The translations under genes were made by a program, and so were the position numbers. Under the pieces are notes generated by a model. It saw only the letters and a list, made by a program, of their open reading frames with translations, did not search any database and had not been told where the DNA came from. DNA of 64,000 nt from JADJWR01 sp964509545 (lineage in GTDB: Bacteria; Pseudomonadota; Gammaproteobacteria; Burkholderiales; Burkholderiaceae_F): positions 1 through 64,000 of the forward strand of contig CAZDXQ010000016.1 of assembly GCA_964509545.1 (NCBI GenBank), read 5' to 3'. Shown here piece by piece: positions 63,794 through 64,000 of this stretch; positions within the stretch are counted from its first letter, which is position 1, and every line of letters starts with the position of its first letter.

Positions 63794-64000
63794 GTGAAAT
63801 TCACTGACAAGCTCGCCGCGCGCTGGCGCAGTGCGGACTCCCTGCTCTGCGTCGGCCTCGACCCGGATCCGACGCGCTTGCCTGCGCAACTGCGCCAGCG
63901 CGACGATGCGATCTTCGCCTTCTGCGCCGCGATCGCCGACGCCACGGCGCCTTTTGCGTGCGCCTTCAAGCCGCAGATCGCGTACTTCGCCAGCGCCGGC
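63794..64000 (+). CDS. pyrF: Orotidine 5'-phosphate decarboxylase, 5' part only
   Basis: First 69 codons of a gene cut by the window end. LLCVGLDPDPTRLP near the start and FKPQIAYF after it are the signature of type 2 PyrF (the longer bacterial form). It catalyses the last step of UMP synthesis. Start is GTG at 63794. The catalytic Lys region lies beyond the window. Confidence 0.9.
   Translation, partial: MKFTDKLAARWRSADSLLCVGLDPDPTRLPAQLRQRDDAIFAFCAAIADATAPFACAFKPQIAYFASAG

Overview
This 64 kb window is high-GC chromosomal DNA from a Gram-negative bacterium. The best fit is a betaproteobacterium (Burkholderiales or Rhodocyclales relative). This is inferred from the split heptose-kinase/adenylyltransferase genes, the yqgE-ruvX-pyrR-pyrB-pyrX block, hemL-rubredoxin-pilGHIJL, and HrcA/CIRCE control of groESL. 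I found no tRNA, rRNA, insertion sequence, prophage or CRISPR array.

Layout. 0-5.5 kb: sugar-nucleotide supply (phosphomannomutase, manC, pgi, galU). 5.7-14.3 kb: a WbsX-like protein, then a tightly overlapping minus-strand operon. That operon encodes a likely polyprenyl-phospho-pentose pathway (HAD-UbiA fusion, DprE1-like oxidase, DprE2-like reductase), two small membrane proteins of flippase or transporter type, an FAD oxidoreductase and an epimerase. 14.7-27.7 kb: a second minus-strand polysaccharide block with dTDP-rhamnose synthesis (rfbBADC), an ABC O-antigen exporter (wzm/wzt), a 1131-residue methyltransferase-GT2-GT4 protein, a GT9 transferase, a methyltransferase and a large membrane protein. 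28-34 kb: a GT2 transferase, ADP-heptose synthesis (hldA, hldD, gmhB, hldC) interrupted by a decayed VapBC-type toxin-antitoxin pair, and a WecA-like initiating transferase. The first half is therefore essentially a surface glycan (LPS/O-antigen) region.

34-43 kb is housekeeping: apaH, plsC, the pyrimidine block with a DHOase-like subunit lacking its metal motif, ruvX, yqgE, photolyase, an MFS transporter and a DsbG-like protein. 43-47.7 kb holds CIRCE-controlled groESL and a cnoX-like thioredoxin-TPR gene. Between them lies a stand-alone gene whose protein resembles the Cas6e/CasE crRNA endoribonuclease, with no other cas gene or array in the window. 47.8-54 kb: a PBP4-type peptidase, a thioredoxin-like/DsbD-like pair, hemL and rubredoxin. 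54.1-63.5 kb: a complete Pil-Chp twitching chemosensory operon (pilG, pilH, pilI, pilJ and a 1916-residue pilL/chpA kinase). The window ends inside pyrF.

The most unusual items are the orphan Cas6e-like gene, the DprE-type pathway in a proteobacterial glycan locus (with Ala at the position of the benzothiazinone-target Cys), a 21-bp hairpin with a GAAA loop just upstream of a glycosyltransferase gene, and the doubly broken VapBC module. All identifications come from reading motifs and remembered family sequences; no database search was run.
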